Source: Bacteroidota bacterium (GTDB lineage: Bacteria; Bacteroidota; Ignavibacteria; UBA10030; UBA8401). From it: DNA of 14,356 nucleotides. The notes under the pieces are model-generated. The model did not search any database. It saw nothing but the letters and a program-made list of their open reading frames with translations, and was not told where the DNA came from. The stretch is taken from the NCBI GenBank assembly GCA_023229405.1, contig JALNZH010000065.1, forward strand, positions 1 to 14,356, written 5' to 3'. Shown in pieces: positions 7,381 to 14,323 of the stretch. How positions within the stretch are numbered: the first letter of the stretch is position 1; every line of letters begins with the position of its first letter. Made by a program: the position numbers and the translations under genes.

Positions 7381-8460
7381 TTACCCTTTAGCAAATAATT
7401 CTTTTGGATCTTTGATGTAATTAGTAAGATTCTTCAATAATGTTATTCCGCCGCTCGGTTCGGAAAGCGCAATTGTCAGTCTGTCTCCTGCGTCTCGGAT
7501 GATATGTGCAAACGTATCCGTCTTGATCTTTCCCTGCTCATCAGTGTAAGCGATTAATTTCAGCAGCGCTTCAAAAAGATCCTGTGCAATAAGATTCGCC
7601 GAAGATTTTGCACTTTCAGAAGCAGCGCGGACAGTCACCCGGAACACGGCCATGGCAACAGGCCGATCACTCGACGATTTATCAAGAAATTCAACTGCGG
7701 TTTGTGCTACACGCTCAGATGCTTCAAACAAATCCGGCGTCATTGAGTCTTTAAGCGAAGGCGAAGAATCCGCAGCTTGCCCTCCTCCAGTTGCCGTGCC
7801 GGAATGCTCTGCGGAAGAAGCGCGAAGCGCTGATTCAAGCGGATCAACAAATTCGGACTGTGTTTCCCATGACGGAACCGAGGCCGCCGGTTCGTCAAAC
7901 GTAACCGGCAGTTCTTCGGATTGTTCCATTGGAGTCTGTATGGATGAATTTTCGGATGATGACGTATCCCACGTAGGTTCAATAAAGGATTGTGCCGGTT
8001 CGGGTTCCTCGGTCTGTTCCTGCAGTGAATCCAGTGATGATTGCGCATGGTGCGCAGGATAACTGGTTCCAATAAATTCATCGTCCGACAGATGAATGTT
8101 CTGGATCGGCCGAACCGGCGCTTCAAATGTTCGGGAGAAATCCGGCATATCGAACGGTTGATTCAGAAACGCTTCAAAAAGTTTCTCGTTCAACAACAGC
8201 ACATCGCTTTCAAACTGTTCAGGCGAAAAATAATCGTTCGATCGTTGTGTCCGTTCCAGCAGCCATTCCATCGCCAGTGCACATTTTCCAAATCCCTGCA
8301 CAGACATCAATGTATTCACTTCACCCGTCACCGTGTCAGCGGATTCGAATTTATTTACCAGCTTCGTCAGTTTTGCGCCGTGCGCGGGTATCAAGCTGTC
8401 GGTTAAACCACTGCTGGTGCGATGCAGGGTGCGTAAAAGATATTCTTCGTTACTTTCCAT
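7381..8460 (-). CDS. Unknown protein: two helical domains joined by an acidic Ser/Pro-rich linker
   Basis: I do not recognise this 359-residue protein. Residues 1-115 look helical and globular (TLMSVQGFGKCALAMEWLLER at about 50-70, FESDVLLLNEKLFEAFL at 83-99). Residues about 120-240 form a low-complexity linker rich in Glu, Ser, Pro and Thr with little hydrophobic content. Residues about 243-359 are again helical and Ala-rich (VAQTAVEFLDK, AMAVFRVTVRAASESAKSSANLIAQDLFEALLKLI). No signal peptide, membrane segment or metal motif is visible, so it is probably cytoplasmic. Its ATG overlaps the end of alr by 11 bp and there is no separate ribosome site, which points to coupled translation and makes it a genuine gene. 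Its stop is 10 bp before manC. Position among envelope genes suggests, but does not show, a role in envelope assembly or scaffolding. Confidence 0.85.
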   Translation of the reverse strand: MESNEEYLLRTLHRTSSGLTDSLIPAHGAKLTKLVNKFESADTVTGEVNTLMSVQGFGKCALAMEWLLERTQRSNDYFSPEQFESDVLLLNEKLFEAFLNQPFDMPDFSRTFEAPVRPIQNIHLSDDEFIGTSYPAHHAQSSLDSLQEQTEEPEPAQSFIEPTWDTSSSENSSIQTPMEQSEELPVTFDEPAASVPSWETQSEFVDPLESALRASSAEHSGTATGGGQAADSSPSLKDSMTPDLFEASERVAQTAVEFLDKSSSDRPVAMAVFRVTVRAASESAKSSANLIAQDLFEALLKLIAYTDEQGKIKTDTFAHIIRDAGDRLTIALSEPSGGITLLKNLTNYIKDPKELFAKG

Positions 8461-9568
8461 TGAGATATATTCTTGGTACTCGTTGTGAAACCGCGCAGGT
8501 TACTTCATACGGTATCGTTCCAACCGCATCAGCAATATTCCAGGCAGTAATTGTTTTAGTTCCGCTCTTCCCGATCAACACTACTTCGTCTCCTACGCGC
8601 ACTGTCGCACTTCCAACATCCACCATAATCTGATCCATACACACGGTGCCGACTACTGGGAATTGTTTTCCCCGTATCAGGACTGAAATCTTGTTTGTTA
8701 ATGTACGAAAATATCCGTCAGCATACCCGACCGTAATGCTGGCGATGGTCGTTTTTTTCTTAGCGATATACCGGCGGGCATAACTGATGCTTGTCCCCTT
8801 CTCCACTGTTTTGACAAATCCGATTTTCCCTTTTACGCTGAGTGCTGGAAGAATCTCTACGGTCTTCTTTGTTTCATGGGACGGAGTATATCCATACATC
8901 ATAATACCAGGGCGAACCATATCGAAGTACGAATCCGGTATTTGCAGAATTGCGCCGCTGTTTGCGCAGTGAACAAGCGGAATGTGAATACCCTTCAACT
9001 CCAGTGTTGTCACCAGTGTTCGGAAGAGAGAGAGTTGCTGGTGCGCAAAAGAAAGATTTTTTTCATCCGATGTTGCGAAATGCGTCCAAATTCCCTTTAC
9101 CAAAATGTTCGGGAATTTCAGCACGGACTCAACGAATTTCACGGCTTCGCGCGGAGAAACGCCGATACGCCCCATTCCGGTATCTATTTTGATGTGGACG
9201 GCGACACTCTTTCCTGCTTCAGCGGCGAGAGAATTCAATGCTCGTGCGATGGAGAGATCACACAGCGTCGGTTCAAGATTGTGTTGAATAAATAACGAAA
9301 GCTGTTCTTTTATCGGAGCAGTAAAGACGTGAATTGGCAAAGTGATATTTGCCTGTCGAAGCTCAATCCCTTCTTCGACAATTGCCACGCCGAAATATTG
9401 TGCCGTTCTCTGCCGAACAATGGATTGCGCCACGGGAATGACGCCGTGTCCATACGCATTCGCTTTCACTACTGCCATAATCAACGGCTGCTGTCCGATC
9501 TTCTTTCGGATATTTCTCAGATTTGAATTGATCGCCCGAAGGTCGATTTCAGCAATGGTCGGTCGCAT
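8450..9568 (-). CDS. alr: Alanine racemase
   Basis: A PLP enzyme that interconverts L- and D-alanine and supplies D-alanine for peptidoglycan. The PLP lysine lies in AVVKANAYGHG (Lys35). The two tyrosines known from Geobacillus Alr (Tyr265 and Tyr284) correspond to Tyr263 in SISYARRY and Tyr282 in VGYADG, with the same 19-residue spacing. IDTGMGRIG (128-136), HCANSGA (200-206) and GTVCMDQIMVDV (307-318) are also family motifs. At 372 residues it has the normal two-domain length (TIM barrel and C-terminal beta domain). The ATG at 9568 begins the usual RPTxAEIDL N-terminus, but no strong ribosome site precedes it. It is probably the first gene of the alr-unknown-manC-rlpA unit, after the atp terminator. 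Confidence 0.97.
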   Translation of the reverse strand: MRPTIAEIDLRAINSNLRNIRKKIGQQPLIMAVVKANAYGHGVIPVAQSIVRQRTAQYFGVAIVEEGIELRQANITLPIHVFTAPIKEQLSLFIQHNLEPTLCDLSIARALNSLAAEAGKSVAVHIKIDTGMGRIGVSPREAVKFVESVLKFPNILVKGIWTHFATSDEKNLSFAHQQLSLFRTLVTTLELKGIHIPLVHCANSGAILQIPDSYFDMVRPGIMMYGYTPSHETKKTVEILPALSVKGKIGFVKTVEKGTSISYARRYIAKKKTTIASITVGYADGYFRTLTNKISVLIRGKQFPVVGTVCMDQIMVDVGSATVRVGDEVVLIGKSGTKTITAWNIADAVGTIPYEVTCAVSQRVPRIYLNGK

Positions 9569-9607
9569 GAGAGTTAGAACTTCTTATTCAATTTCAGAAT
9601 TTGCTGC

Positions 9608-9709
9608 TTAACAAGCCTTCCAGTCTGCAGGTAAAAGAGTTGCACGTTCCACCAGATAACGTGTTTCGATGAGTGCATTACCCAAAAGTTCATCCGCAAC
9701 GACAGGCAT
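9608..9709 (-). CDS. Possible small ORF upstream of alr (33 residues)
   Basis: Between the atp terminator and alr an ATG at 9709 opens 33 codons ending in TAA at 9608, 39 nt before alr. The frame is also open upstream through the terminator hairpin, which cannot be real coding sequence of this unit. The peptide (MPVVADELLGNALIETRYLVE...) has protein-like codon use and an amphipathic helical pattern, but there is no Shine-Dalgarno before the ATG and I do not recognise it. It could be a small gene, a leader peptide for alr, a decayed fragment of a longer gene, or chance. Most of the 229-bp gap is otherwise unexplained. Confidence 0.2.
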   Translation of the reverse strand: MPVVADELLGNALIETRYLVERATLLPADWKAC

Positions 9710-9739
9710 TAAGTATTTTTGAATAGTGGATTTCTGTAT

Positions 9740-9780
9740 AAAAATAAAATAGCCCACAGAAGGATTCTCCAGTGGGCTAT
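9740..9780 (-). terminator. Intrinsic terminator of the atpD-atpC unit
   Basis: On the minus strand ATAGCCCAC (9780-9772) pairs perfectly with GTGGGCTAT (9757-9749), a 9-bp stem. A 4-bp inner pairing of AGAA with TTCT extends it with a small bulge. It is followed directly by TTTTATTTTTAT. It begins 18 bp after the atpC stop and reads out of atpC, so it ends the atp unit and separates it from alr. On the plus strand no U-rich tail follows the hairpin. Confidence 0.9.
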
Positions 9781-9797
9781 AATGATACAATGTTCAT

Positions 9798-10208
9798 TTA
9801 TTTTTTAGAAGCGATGTTCAAACGGTTAATTGACCGTTGCAGTGCAATCTTTGCCCGTTCTACATCTGTCTCTTTTTGTTTCTTTATAAGACGTTCCGAT
9901 GCGCGAGTCTTGGATTTTTGTGCACGTTCAATATTAATCTCCTCTTCACTTTCCGCAGATTCTGCTAAGAGGATAACCTTGTTTGTTTTTACTTCAACAA
10001 ATCCGCCGCTTGTTGCATACCGCGTCAGTTTACCGGACGGTTCAACAACTTTAATTTCACCAATTCCGATTGCAGACAACAACGGAGCATGATTGAACAA
10101 GACCTGAAAATTTCCGATCACGCCCGGCGCAGTAAAGCTCTTTACTTCACCGGAAAAAACTGTTCTTGCCGGAGTGACGATATCCAATTGAAAGTTTTTA
10201 TCTGCCAT
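9798..10208 (-). CDS. atpC: ATP synthase F1 epsilon subunit
   Basis: Part of the central stalk of F1Fo ATP synthase, coupling rotor to catalytic head and restraining ATP hydrolysis. The N-terminal beta-sandwich is seen in LDIVTPARTVFSGEVKSF (8-25), the GNFQVLFNHAPLLSAIGIGEI stretch (32-52) and GGFVEVKTNKVILLAE (68-83). Residues about 88-136 form the two C-terminal helices, rich in Lys, Arg and Glu, ending NRLNIASKK. The 136-residue length is normal. It lies 6 bp after atpD. A possible weak ribosome site (AGGCGG) is inside the atpD end about 12 nt before the ATG. Confidence 0.95.
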   Translation of the reverse strand: MADKNFQLDIVTPARTVFSGEVKSFTAPGVIGNFQVLFNHAPLLSAIGIGEIKVVEPSGKLTRYATSGGFVEVKTNKVILLAESAESEEEINIERAQKSKTRASERLIKKQKETDVERAKIALQRSINRLNIASKK

Positions 10209-10214
10209 AGTGTA

Positions 10215-11624
10215 TTATGCCGCCTGCAGTGCTTTTGCTTTTTCGAAGACATCTTCAATACCGCCGCACATCAGGAATGCCTGCTCCGGCAGATGATCAC
10301 ATTCACCGTCGACGATCATCTTGAAGCCTTTAATCGTATCTTCCAACTTCACGTAACGGCCCGGAATGCCGGTGAACTGTTCTGCAACGTGGAACGGTTG
10401 CGACAAGAATCGCTGAATCTTACGGGCGCGTGACACGGTCAGTTTATCCTCGTCGGAAAGTTCGTCCATACCGAGAATGTTAATGATGTCCTGAAGGTCT
10501 TTATACTGTTGCAGAATTACTTTCACCGATTTTGCGATATCGTAATGATGCTGACCAACGACCAACGGATCCATAATGCGCGATGTGGAATCGAGAGGAT
10601 CGACGGCGGGATAAATACCAAGCTCGGAAATCTGACGACTCAACACGGTGGTAGCATCCAAGTGCGAGAATGCCGCTGCCGGTGCCGGATCGGTTAAGTC
10701 ATCCGCAGGAACATAGATTGCCTGAACAGATGTGATCGAGCCTTTGCGTGTGGAGGTGATACGTTCTTGCAAGGCGCCCATTTCCGTTGCCAGGGTCGGT
10801 TGATAACCTACAGCGGACGGCATACGGCCGAGCAGAGCGGATACTTCGGAACCTGCCTGCGTGAAACGGAAAATGTTGTCGATGAACAACAGAACGTCTT
10901 TACCTTCATCATCGCGGAAATATTCTGCAATCGAAAGACCAGTCAGTGCAACGCGCAGACGTGCTCCCGGGGGTTCATTCATCTGACCAAATACGAGTGC
11001 GGTTTTTGCAAGAACGCCGGACTCTTTCATTTCCAACCAGAGATCGTTTCCTTCACGGGTACGTTCGCCGACCCCCGCAAACACAGAGTAACCGCCATGT
11101 TCTGCTGCAATGTTACGAATCAATTCTTGAATCAACACCGTTTTACCCACACCGGCGCCGCCGAACAAACCTGTCTTACCGCCTTTGGTATACGGTTCAA
11201 GCAGGTCAACAACCTTGATACCTGTTTCGAACATTTCTTTCTGGGTAGAAAGATCTTCAAACTTAGGCGCGGGACGGTGAATCGGATATTTCTTAACGCC
11301 TTTAATTTCACCGAGACCGTCAATGCCGTCTCCAATAACATTAATCAATCGGCCAAGGGTGTTAGGTCCAACAGGAATGGAAATTGGATCACCCGTATCG
11401 ATAGCTTTCATACCACGCACAAGTCCATCCGTAGAATCCATTGCAATAGTACGAACACGGTTTTCGCCCAAATGCTGCTGCACTTCCACAATCAGATCTT
11501 CTTTATGCCCTTCAATGTTCGTCCGCGGAATTTTTACCGCATTAAGAATATTCGGTGGTGTTCCGTCTGAAAAATCGATATCAACAACAGGCCCGATTAC
11601 CTGAACAATTGTTCCTTCGTTCAT
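10215..11624 (-). CDS. atpD: ATP synthase F1 beta subunit
   Basis: Catalytic subunit of F1Fo ATP synthase. The P-loop GGAGVGKT is at 155-162, the catalytic glutamate is Glu187 in GERTREGND (186-194), Walker B is VLLFID at 244-249, and the ATP synthase signature PAVDPLDSTS is at 339-348. DELSDED lies in the C-terminal helical domain. The 469-residue length is typical. The ATG at 11624 follows GAAAGGAAAG at good spacing. The alpha, gamma, delta and Fo genes are absent from the flanks: a ypdA-like gene is upstream and a terminator is downstream of atpC. A separate atpDC pair is a known arrangement in Bacteroidota and Chlorobi and supports that placement. Confidence 0.98.
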   Translation of the reverse strand: MNEGTIVQVIGPVVDIDFSDGTPPNILNAVKIPRTNIEGHKEDLIVEVQQHLGENRVRTIAMDSTDGLVRGMKAIDTGDPISIPVGPNTLGRLINVIGDGIDGLGEIKGVKKYPIHRPAPKFEDLSTQKEMFETGIKVVDLLEPYTKGGKTGLFGGAGVGKTVLIQELIRNIAAEHGGYSVFAGVGERTREGNDLWLEMKESGVLAKTALVFGQMNEPPGARLRVALTGLSIAEYFRDDEGKDVLLFIDNIFRFTQAGSEVSALLGRMPSAVGYQPTLATEMGALQERITSTRKGSITSVQAIYVPADDLTDPAPAAAFSHLDATTVLSRQISELGIYPAVDPLDSTSRIMDPLVVGQHHYDIAKSVKVILQQYKDLQDIINILGMDELSDEDKLTVSRARKIQRFLSQPFHVAEQFTGIPGRYVKLEDTIKGFKMIVDGECDHLPEQAFLMCGGIEDVFEKAKALQAA

Positions 11625-11680
11625 TGCTTTCCTTTCAATTTCGCGGTTCGATGTGGTGATTTTTATTACAAAAGTGAAGT

Positions 11681-11709
11681 AAAATAAGGAGTTTTTGGAA
11701 GAGAATCAA
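11681..11709 (-). promoter_or_regulatory. Possible promoter of atpD-atpC
   Basis: On the minus strand TTGATT (11709-11704) and TATTTT (11686-11681) are 17 bp apart, each matching the sigma70 consensus at 4 of 6 bases. They would give a leader of about 50 nt before the atpD ATG at 11624. The region is A/T-rich, so chance matches are likely. The 124-bp gap after ypdA is the natural place for an atp promoter. Confidence 0.3.
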
Positions 11710-11748
11710 TGTAAAACTTCAGGAAAAACTTCTTCTTCCCTCTTCGTC

Positions 11749-12711
11749 TCACAGAGACATCGTTCGCAGTATCCCTTGAACAATTATTTCACCGTGCAGT
11801 CGCCCATTTTCAATGAAAATGGAATTGTTATTCTTCCCTGCAACAATCGACCCTGCGACATAGAGGCCTTGAACATTGGTTTCCAAAGTATCGGGATTCC
11901 GTTTTGGTGAATTGTCTTCGGGATTCAGTTCAATACCGCAAGCCTTCAAGAAATCGTAGTCCGGATGATACCCGGTCATTGCAAAGACAAAATCGTTTTC
12001 AATCTCACACTCTCCGTTTGCATTCTTTAACAGTACATTCCTTTCCCGGATTTCTTTTACTTCAGTCTGGAAGTATGCTGTTATTGATCCCTCTTTAATT
12101 CTGTTTTCCAGATCCGGTAGAATCCAATATTTAATCTTATCAGAAAGCATACTTCCCCGGTGCACAAGTGTTACATGAGCGCCGTGACGAAATAATTCTA
12201 ACGCAGCTATGGCTGCTGAATTCTTCGCTCCTATAATCAGAACATGTTGCCGATAGTATGAATACGGTTCGCCATAATAGTGAGAGACCTTTGAAAGTTC
12301 TTCGCCAGGGATATTCAGCAAGTTGGGATTATCATAATACCCAGTTGCCAAAACGACATTCTTTGCATAATACACGCTACGGGTGGTTTTCACGACAAAC
12401 GAATCACCGGAATGTGTTATCGATGTCACTGTTTCGAAAAATTGGCAATGCAGCGCATAATACGATGCTACGCGTGCATAATATTCAAGCCCTTCCGTGC
12501 GAGTAGGTCGCATTTGAGCAGAAGTAAAGGGAATATTTCCAATCTCCAACAATTCCGGCGTTGAGAAAAATGTCATCTCGGCTGGAAAATTTTGGATTGC
12601 ACTAACAATCCCTCCTTTTTCGATCACAAGGTATTTCAATCCCCGTTTTTTTGCTTCAATGGCAACAGAGAGACCGGATGGACCAGCGCCGATGATTACG
12701 ACATTAAACAT
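11749..12711 (-). CDS. ypdA: YpdA/Bdr-like flavoprotein, putative bacillithiol disulfide reductase
   Basis: YpdA reduces oxidised bacillithiol with NADPH. The protein has 320 residues from the ATG at 12711; an upstream TTG would add 15 residues ahead of the FAD strand and is unlikely. FAD site GAGPSG is at 8-13, the YpdA-type TFFSTPELLEIG stretch at 47-58, ATGYYDNP at 122-129, the NADPH Rossmann motif IGAKNSAA at 160-167, and the second FAD motif GLYVAGS at 282-288. There is no CxxC redox pair, which separates it from thioredoxin reductase. The position of Cys14 in S. aureus YpdA (GGGPCG) is Ser12 here. The gene implies a bacillithiol-type thiol in this organism. Upstream only a weak AAAAGAAAG could serve as ribosome site. 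It is 124 bp ahead of atpD and probably a separate unit. Confidence 0.85.
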   Translation of the reverse strand: MFNVVIIGAGPSGLSVAIEAKKRGLKYLVIEKGGIVSAIQNFPAEMTFFSTPELLEIGNIPFTSAQMRPTRTEGLEYYARVASYYALHCQFFETVTSITHSGDSFVVKTTRSVYYAKNVVLATGYYDNPNLLNIPGEELSKVSHYYGEPYSYYRQHVLIIGAKNSAAIAALELFRHGAHVTLVHRGSMLSDKIKYWILPDLENRIKEGSITAYFQTEVKEIRERNVLLKNANGECEIENDFVFAMTGYHPDYDFLKACGIELNPEDNSPKRNPDTLETNVQGLYVAGSIVAGKNNNSIFIENGRLHGEIIVQGILRTMSL

Positions 12712-12821
12712 GATTGTATAAACTTTCTTTTGTCCATAAATAGCCTGGGAGTACAACTCTTGGTAAAAAACAATGTGTGACAGAACAACTCGCCCGCCTT
12801 ACCGACGCAATCGGGCAAACT

Positions 12822-12893
12822 GTGAAGAATCCGTATGACGCATCATCAAATTTGTTTCTCTTCTATCGTATTCTTCACTTCGTTCAGAACGAC
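12822..12893. repeat. Degenerate dispersed-repeat fragment with inverted GTGAAGAAT arms
   Basis: GTGAAGAAT (12822-12830) and ATTCTTCAC (12870-12878) are perfect 9-bp inverted arms 39 bp apart. The right arm continues as TTCGTTCAGAACGACG. This resembles the CATTCTGAACGAAGTGAAGAATC type of repeat that I recall as common between genes of many environmental bacteria. It lies in the roughly 220-bp gap between the YpdA-like gene and the 151-residue protein. I see no gene in that gap. A short GCCCG/CGGGC inverted pair (12792-12816) lies nearby but has no U tail. Confidence 0.4.
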
Positions 12894-12935
12894 GACGGTA
12901 TATATGTTTGTTACCATCGCTGAGTAGTTACGTTT

Positions 12936-13391
12936 TCAATCATTTACATGCACTTTTGCAGTTCGCCGGTCAAATGTCCATGTGCCGTCGGAATTATGTT
13001 GAAAGGAATAAATGTCATATGCTCCTTTCCGTTTCGGGAAAGGAAAAACACTGATGACAGCTTTGTCCAATTTCCACATTTCGGAGAGCAAACGGATCAT
13101 TTCAAAGACCTCCAGTGTTTCTTGGTTTTTCGCAAGCGTATCGAGATCCGGCGCAGAAGAGACATATTCAAGTGCAAAACAATCTTCATTCTTCATCCGG
13201 GTGTCATGATCCGAACCCCAGGCAAGGTTAAATGAAATCACCTTGATCATTCTTCCAGATGGTAGTTTTCGTTCCTGAAAAAGCGAGATATTGTCATCAT
13301 TGACGAAATACAATAAAACAACAATACTGACAACTCCTGCGACATACGCAACGATAAAACCCGCAATAAAGGATTTTAAATGGAATTTCAT
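12936..13391 (-). CDS. Unknown membrane-anchored protein (151 residues)
   Basis: I do not recognise this family. One strong membrane segment covers residues about 8-30 (FIAGFIVAYVAGVVSIVVLLYFV), preceded by Lys-rich MKFHLKS, so it is either an uncleaved anchor or a signal peptide. The remaining 120 residues form a small soluble domain, probably outside the inner membrane: GRMIKVISFNLAWGSDHD (46-63), MKNEDCFALEYVSS (66-79), a helix near 88-108, and a C-terminal beta region ending in GTWTFDRRTAKVHV. The ATG at 13391 has GAGGAG about 8 nt upstream, good evidence that it is translated. It lies 68 bp after the DUF3995 gene on the same strand, so the two may be cotranscribed. Confidence 0.75.
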   Translation of the reverse strand: MKFHLKSFIAGFIVAYVAGVVSIVVLLYFVNDDNISLFQERKLPSGRMIKVISFNLAWGSDHDTRMKNEDCFALEYVSSAPDLDTLAKNQETLEVFEMIRLLSEMWKLDKAVISVFPFPKRKGAYDIYSFQHNSDGTWTFDRRTAKVHVND

Positions 13392-13459
13392 TTGACGTCT
13401 CCTCGTTAATTCCTCATTATTTCATAACCTGAGGGATTGACATCAGCAGTCCTGTCTGG

Positions 13460-13897
13460 TTAATTATTTCGCATCAATACTATCATGAGACTAGAAATAC
13501 TTAGATAGGCACATAACGGTGAATAGAATCTTGAATCGTTTTTTGCGAATGGCGTGTCGGTATTTCTTTTTGTAAATCCTATTTGTTTGAAATCTCCCAC
13601 AGTTCTTAAAAAAAATATAATAACGATTCCCCACATTCCGTATCGAAAATATTGATACTCAATCCACGGGTGAAATATTCCATAGTTACTTATCGTCACC
13701 ACAGCAAAGCCCAACAAACCGAAGGCAACAACTAGTGTAATAAACATTCCCGGCATAAATGCCGGTTGATTGTTTGTGCTTGTGGGAATCACTGCACCGG
13801 CACCCCATTTCCCTCCAAATGCCCAGAAGACGTGAAGACCTGAAAGAATTACGAAAATTACAGTGTTGAATCCAATAAATATTTGAAGTGCTTCCAT
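13460..13897 (-). CDS. DUF3995 family membrane protein
   Basis: This is a 145-residue protein with four likely membrane segments (about 5-27, 50-70, 84-100, 125-143). It matches the DUF3995 pattern: SGLHVFWAFGGKWGAGAVIP (19-38) in the first segment and loop, LRTVGDFKQIGFTKR (97-111), and FAKNDSRFYSPLC (117-129). The function of DUF3995 is unknown. The ATG at 13897 is chosen because AGGGA lies about 6 nt upstream and it begins at the family N-terminus; the frame is open to a TTG at 13966, but that extension would encode non-family sequence across a direct repeat. It is the first gene of the window on this strand, after a long gene-free stretch. Confidence 0.85.
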   Translation of the reverse strand: MEALQIFIGFNTVIFVILSGLHVFWAFGGKWGAGAVIPTSTNNQPAFMPGMFITLVVAFGLLGFAVVTISNYGIFHPWIEYQYFRYGMWGIVIIFFLRTVGDFKQIGFTKRNTDTPFAKNDSRFYSPLCAYLSISSLMIVLMRNN

Positions 13898-13906
13898 TTT
13901 TTCCCT

Positions 13907-13937
13907 ATTGTGCCACAACGCAGCGACATTGTGCCAC
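13907..13937. promoter_or_regulatory. 10-bp direct repeat with 21-bp period upstream of the DUF3995 gene
   Basis: ATTGTGCCAC occurs at 13907-13916 and again at 13928-13937. The start-to-start distance is 21 bp, two helical turns. The first copy is also part of a palindrome, TTGTGCCACAA (13908-13918). The copies begin 10 bp upstream of the ATG at 13897. Phased repeats of this sort are typical of protein binding sites, but no regulator is known here and the site is so close to the start codon that it would overlap the leader. Confidence 0.4.
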
Positions 13938-14043
13938 CAGAAATCTATCAGCAGCAAATTTGCCAATCATGATTGTTGATATGTACGATCTATTCTATTT
14001 TCATACTTGTCCAAAATAAATCATACAAGAGAAAACCTTATTC

Positions 14044-14126
14044 CTTCTTTTCTTGACGGGGTTCCGAAGGAATGCCGACATGGTAGAAAGATTTGGTCGG
14101 CACAAGAAAAGAAGCACAAGAACCCC
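14044..14126. repeat. Nested inverted-repeat block with possible pseudoknot
   Basis: CTTCTTTTCTTG (14044-14055) is the perfect reverse complement of CAAGAAAAGAAG (14103-14114). Inside it TGCCGAC (14073-14079) pairs with GTCGGCA (14096-14102), whose end abuts the outer arm, so the two helices would stack. The left side has a 17-nt bulge (14056-14072) holding its own TTCC-GAA-GGAA mini hairpin. GGGGTTC (14058-14064) in that bulge is also complementary to GAACCCC (14120-14126) outside the outer stem, giving pseudoknot topology. It could be a structured RNA, a REP or MITE-like element, or a folded single-strand DNA site. I see no gene here. Confidence 0.6.
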
Positions 14127-14226
14127 TTGCGAAATGTAACGCGCGCGATGAATCCCGTTCGCACTTGCCCGTAGATGGCAAAAAACACCATCAAAAGTCC
14201 CTTCCTGATTTCAGCCCCCCTCTGTA

Positions 14227-14323
14227 TCTCCCCCTTGGTAGGGGGAGAAAAAGCTCGCTCAATCCTCCTAAATTTCGCTCCCTCCTACATCTCATCCAAC
14301 ACGGTAAAAAATGTAGAGGAGGG
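14227..14323. repeat. Intergenic palindromic repeat, REP-like
   Basis: Two hairpins lie in tandem. TCTCCCCC (14227-14234) pairs with GGGGGAGA (14241-14248) across TTGGTA. CCCTCCTACAT (14280-14290) pairs with ATGTAGAGGAGGG (14311-14323) with a 2-nt bulge and a 20-nt loop. The wording CCCCCTCTGTATCTCCCCC resembles C-rich palindromic repeats common between genes in environmental genomes. Together with the block at 14044-14126 it fills most of the gene-free stretch 13938-14356. An 82-codon reading frame across it (14093-14341) is better explained as a by-product of the repeats. Confidence 0.6.

Noticed and set aside
7652..8062. Plus-strand 136-codon ORF opposite the unknown 359-residue gene
   Set aside because: Ser/Asp/Cys-rich mirror of the low-complexity linker. 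The minus-strand frame has operon overlaps on its side.
10767..11570. Long plus-strand ORF (267 codons) opposite atpD
   Set aside because: It is antisense to an unmistakable ATP synthase beta subunit and shows no domain of its own.
12792..12816. GCCCG/CGGGC inverted pair as a terminator downstream of the 151-residue gene
   Set aside because: The stem is only 5 bp and no U-rich tail follows on either strand.
13912..13937. Sigma54 promoter from the two TGGCAC words on the minus strand upstream of DUF3995
   Set aside because: The upstream copy has GC one base too close to GG (consensus TGGCAC-N5-TTGC), and the downstream copy has no GC element at all.
14058..14126. SRP RNA, tmRNA or RNase P RNA in the structured block
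   Set aside because: The GGTTCCGAAGGAA stretch faintly recalls the SRP tip, but the conserved SRP loop, the tmRNA ends and the RNase P core motifs are absent.
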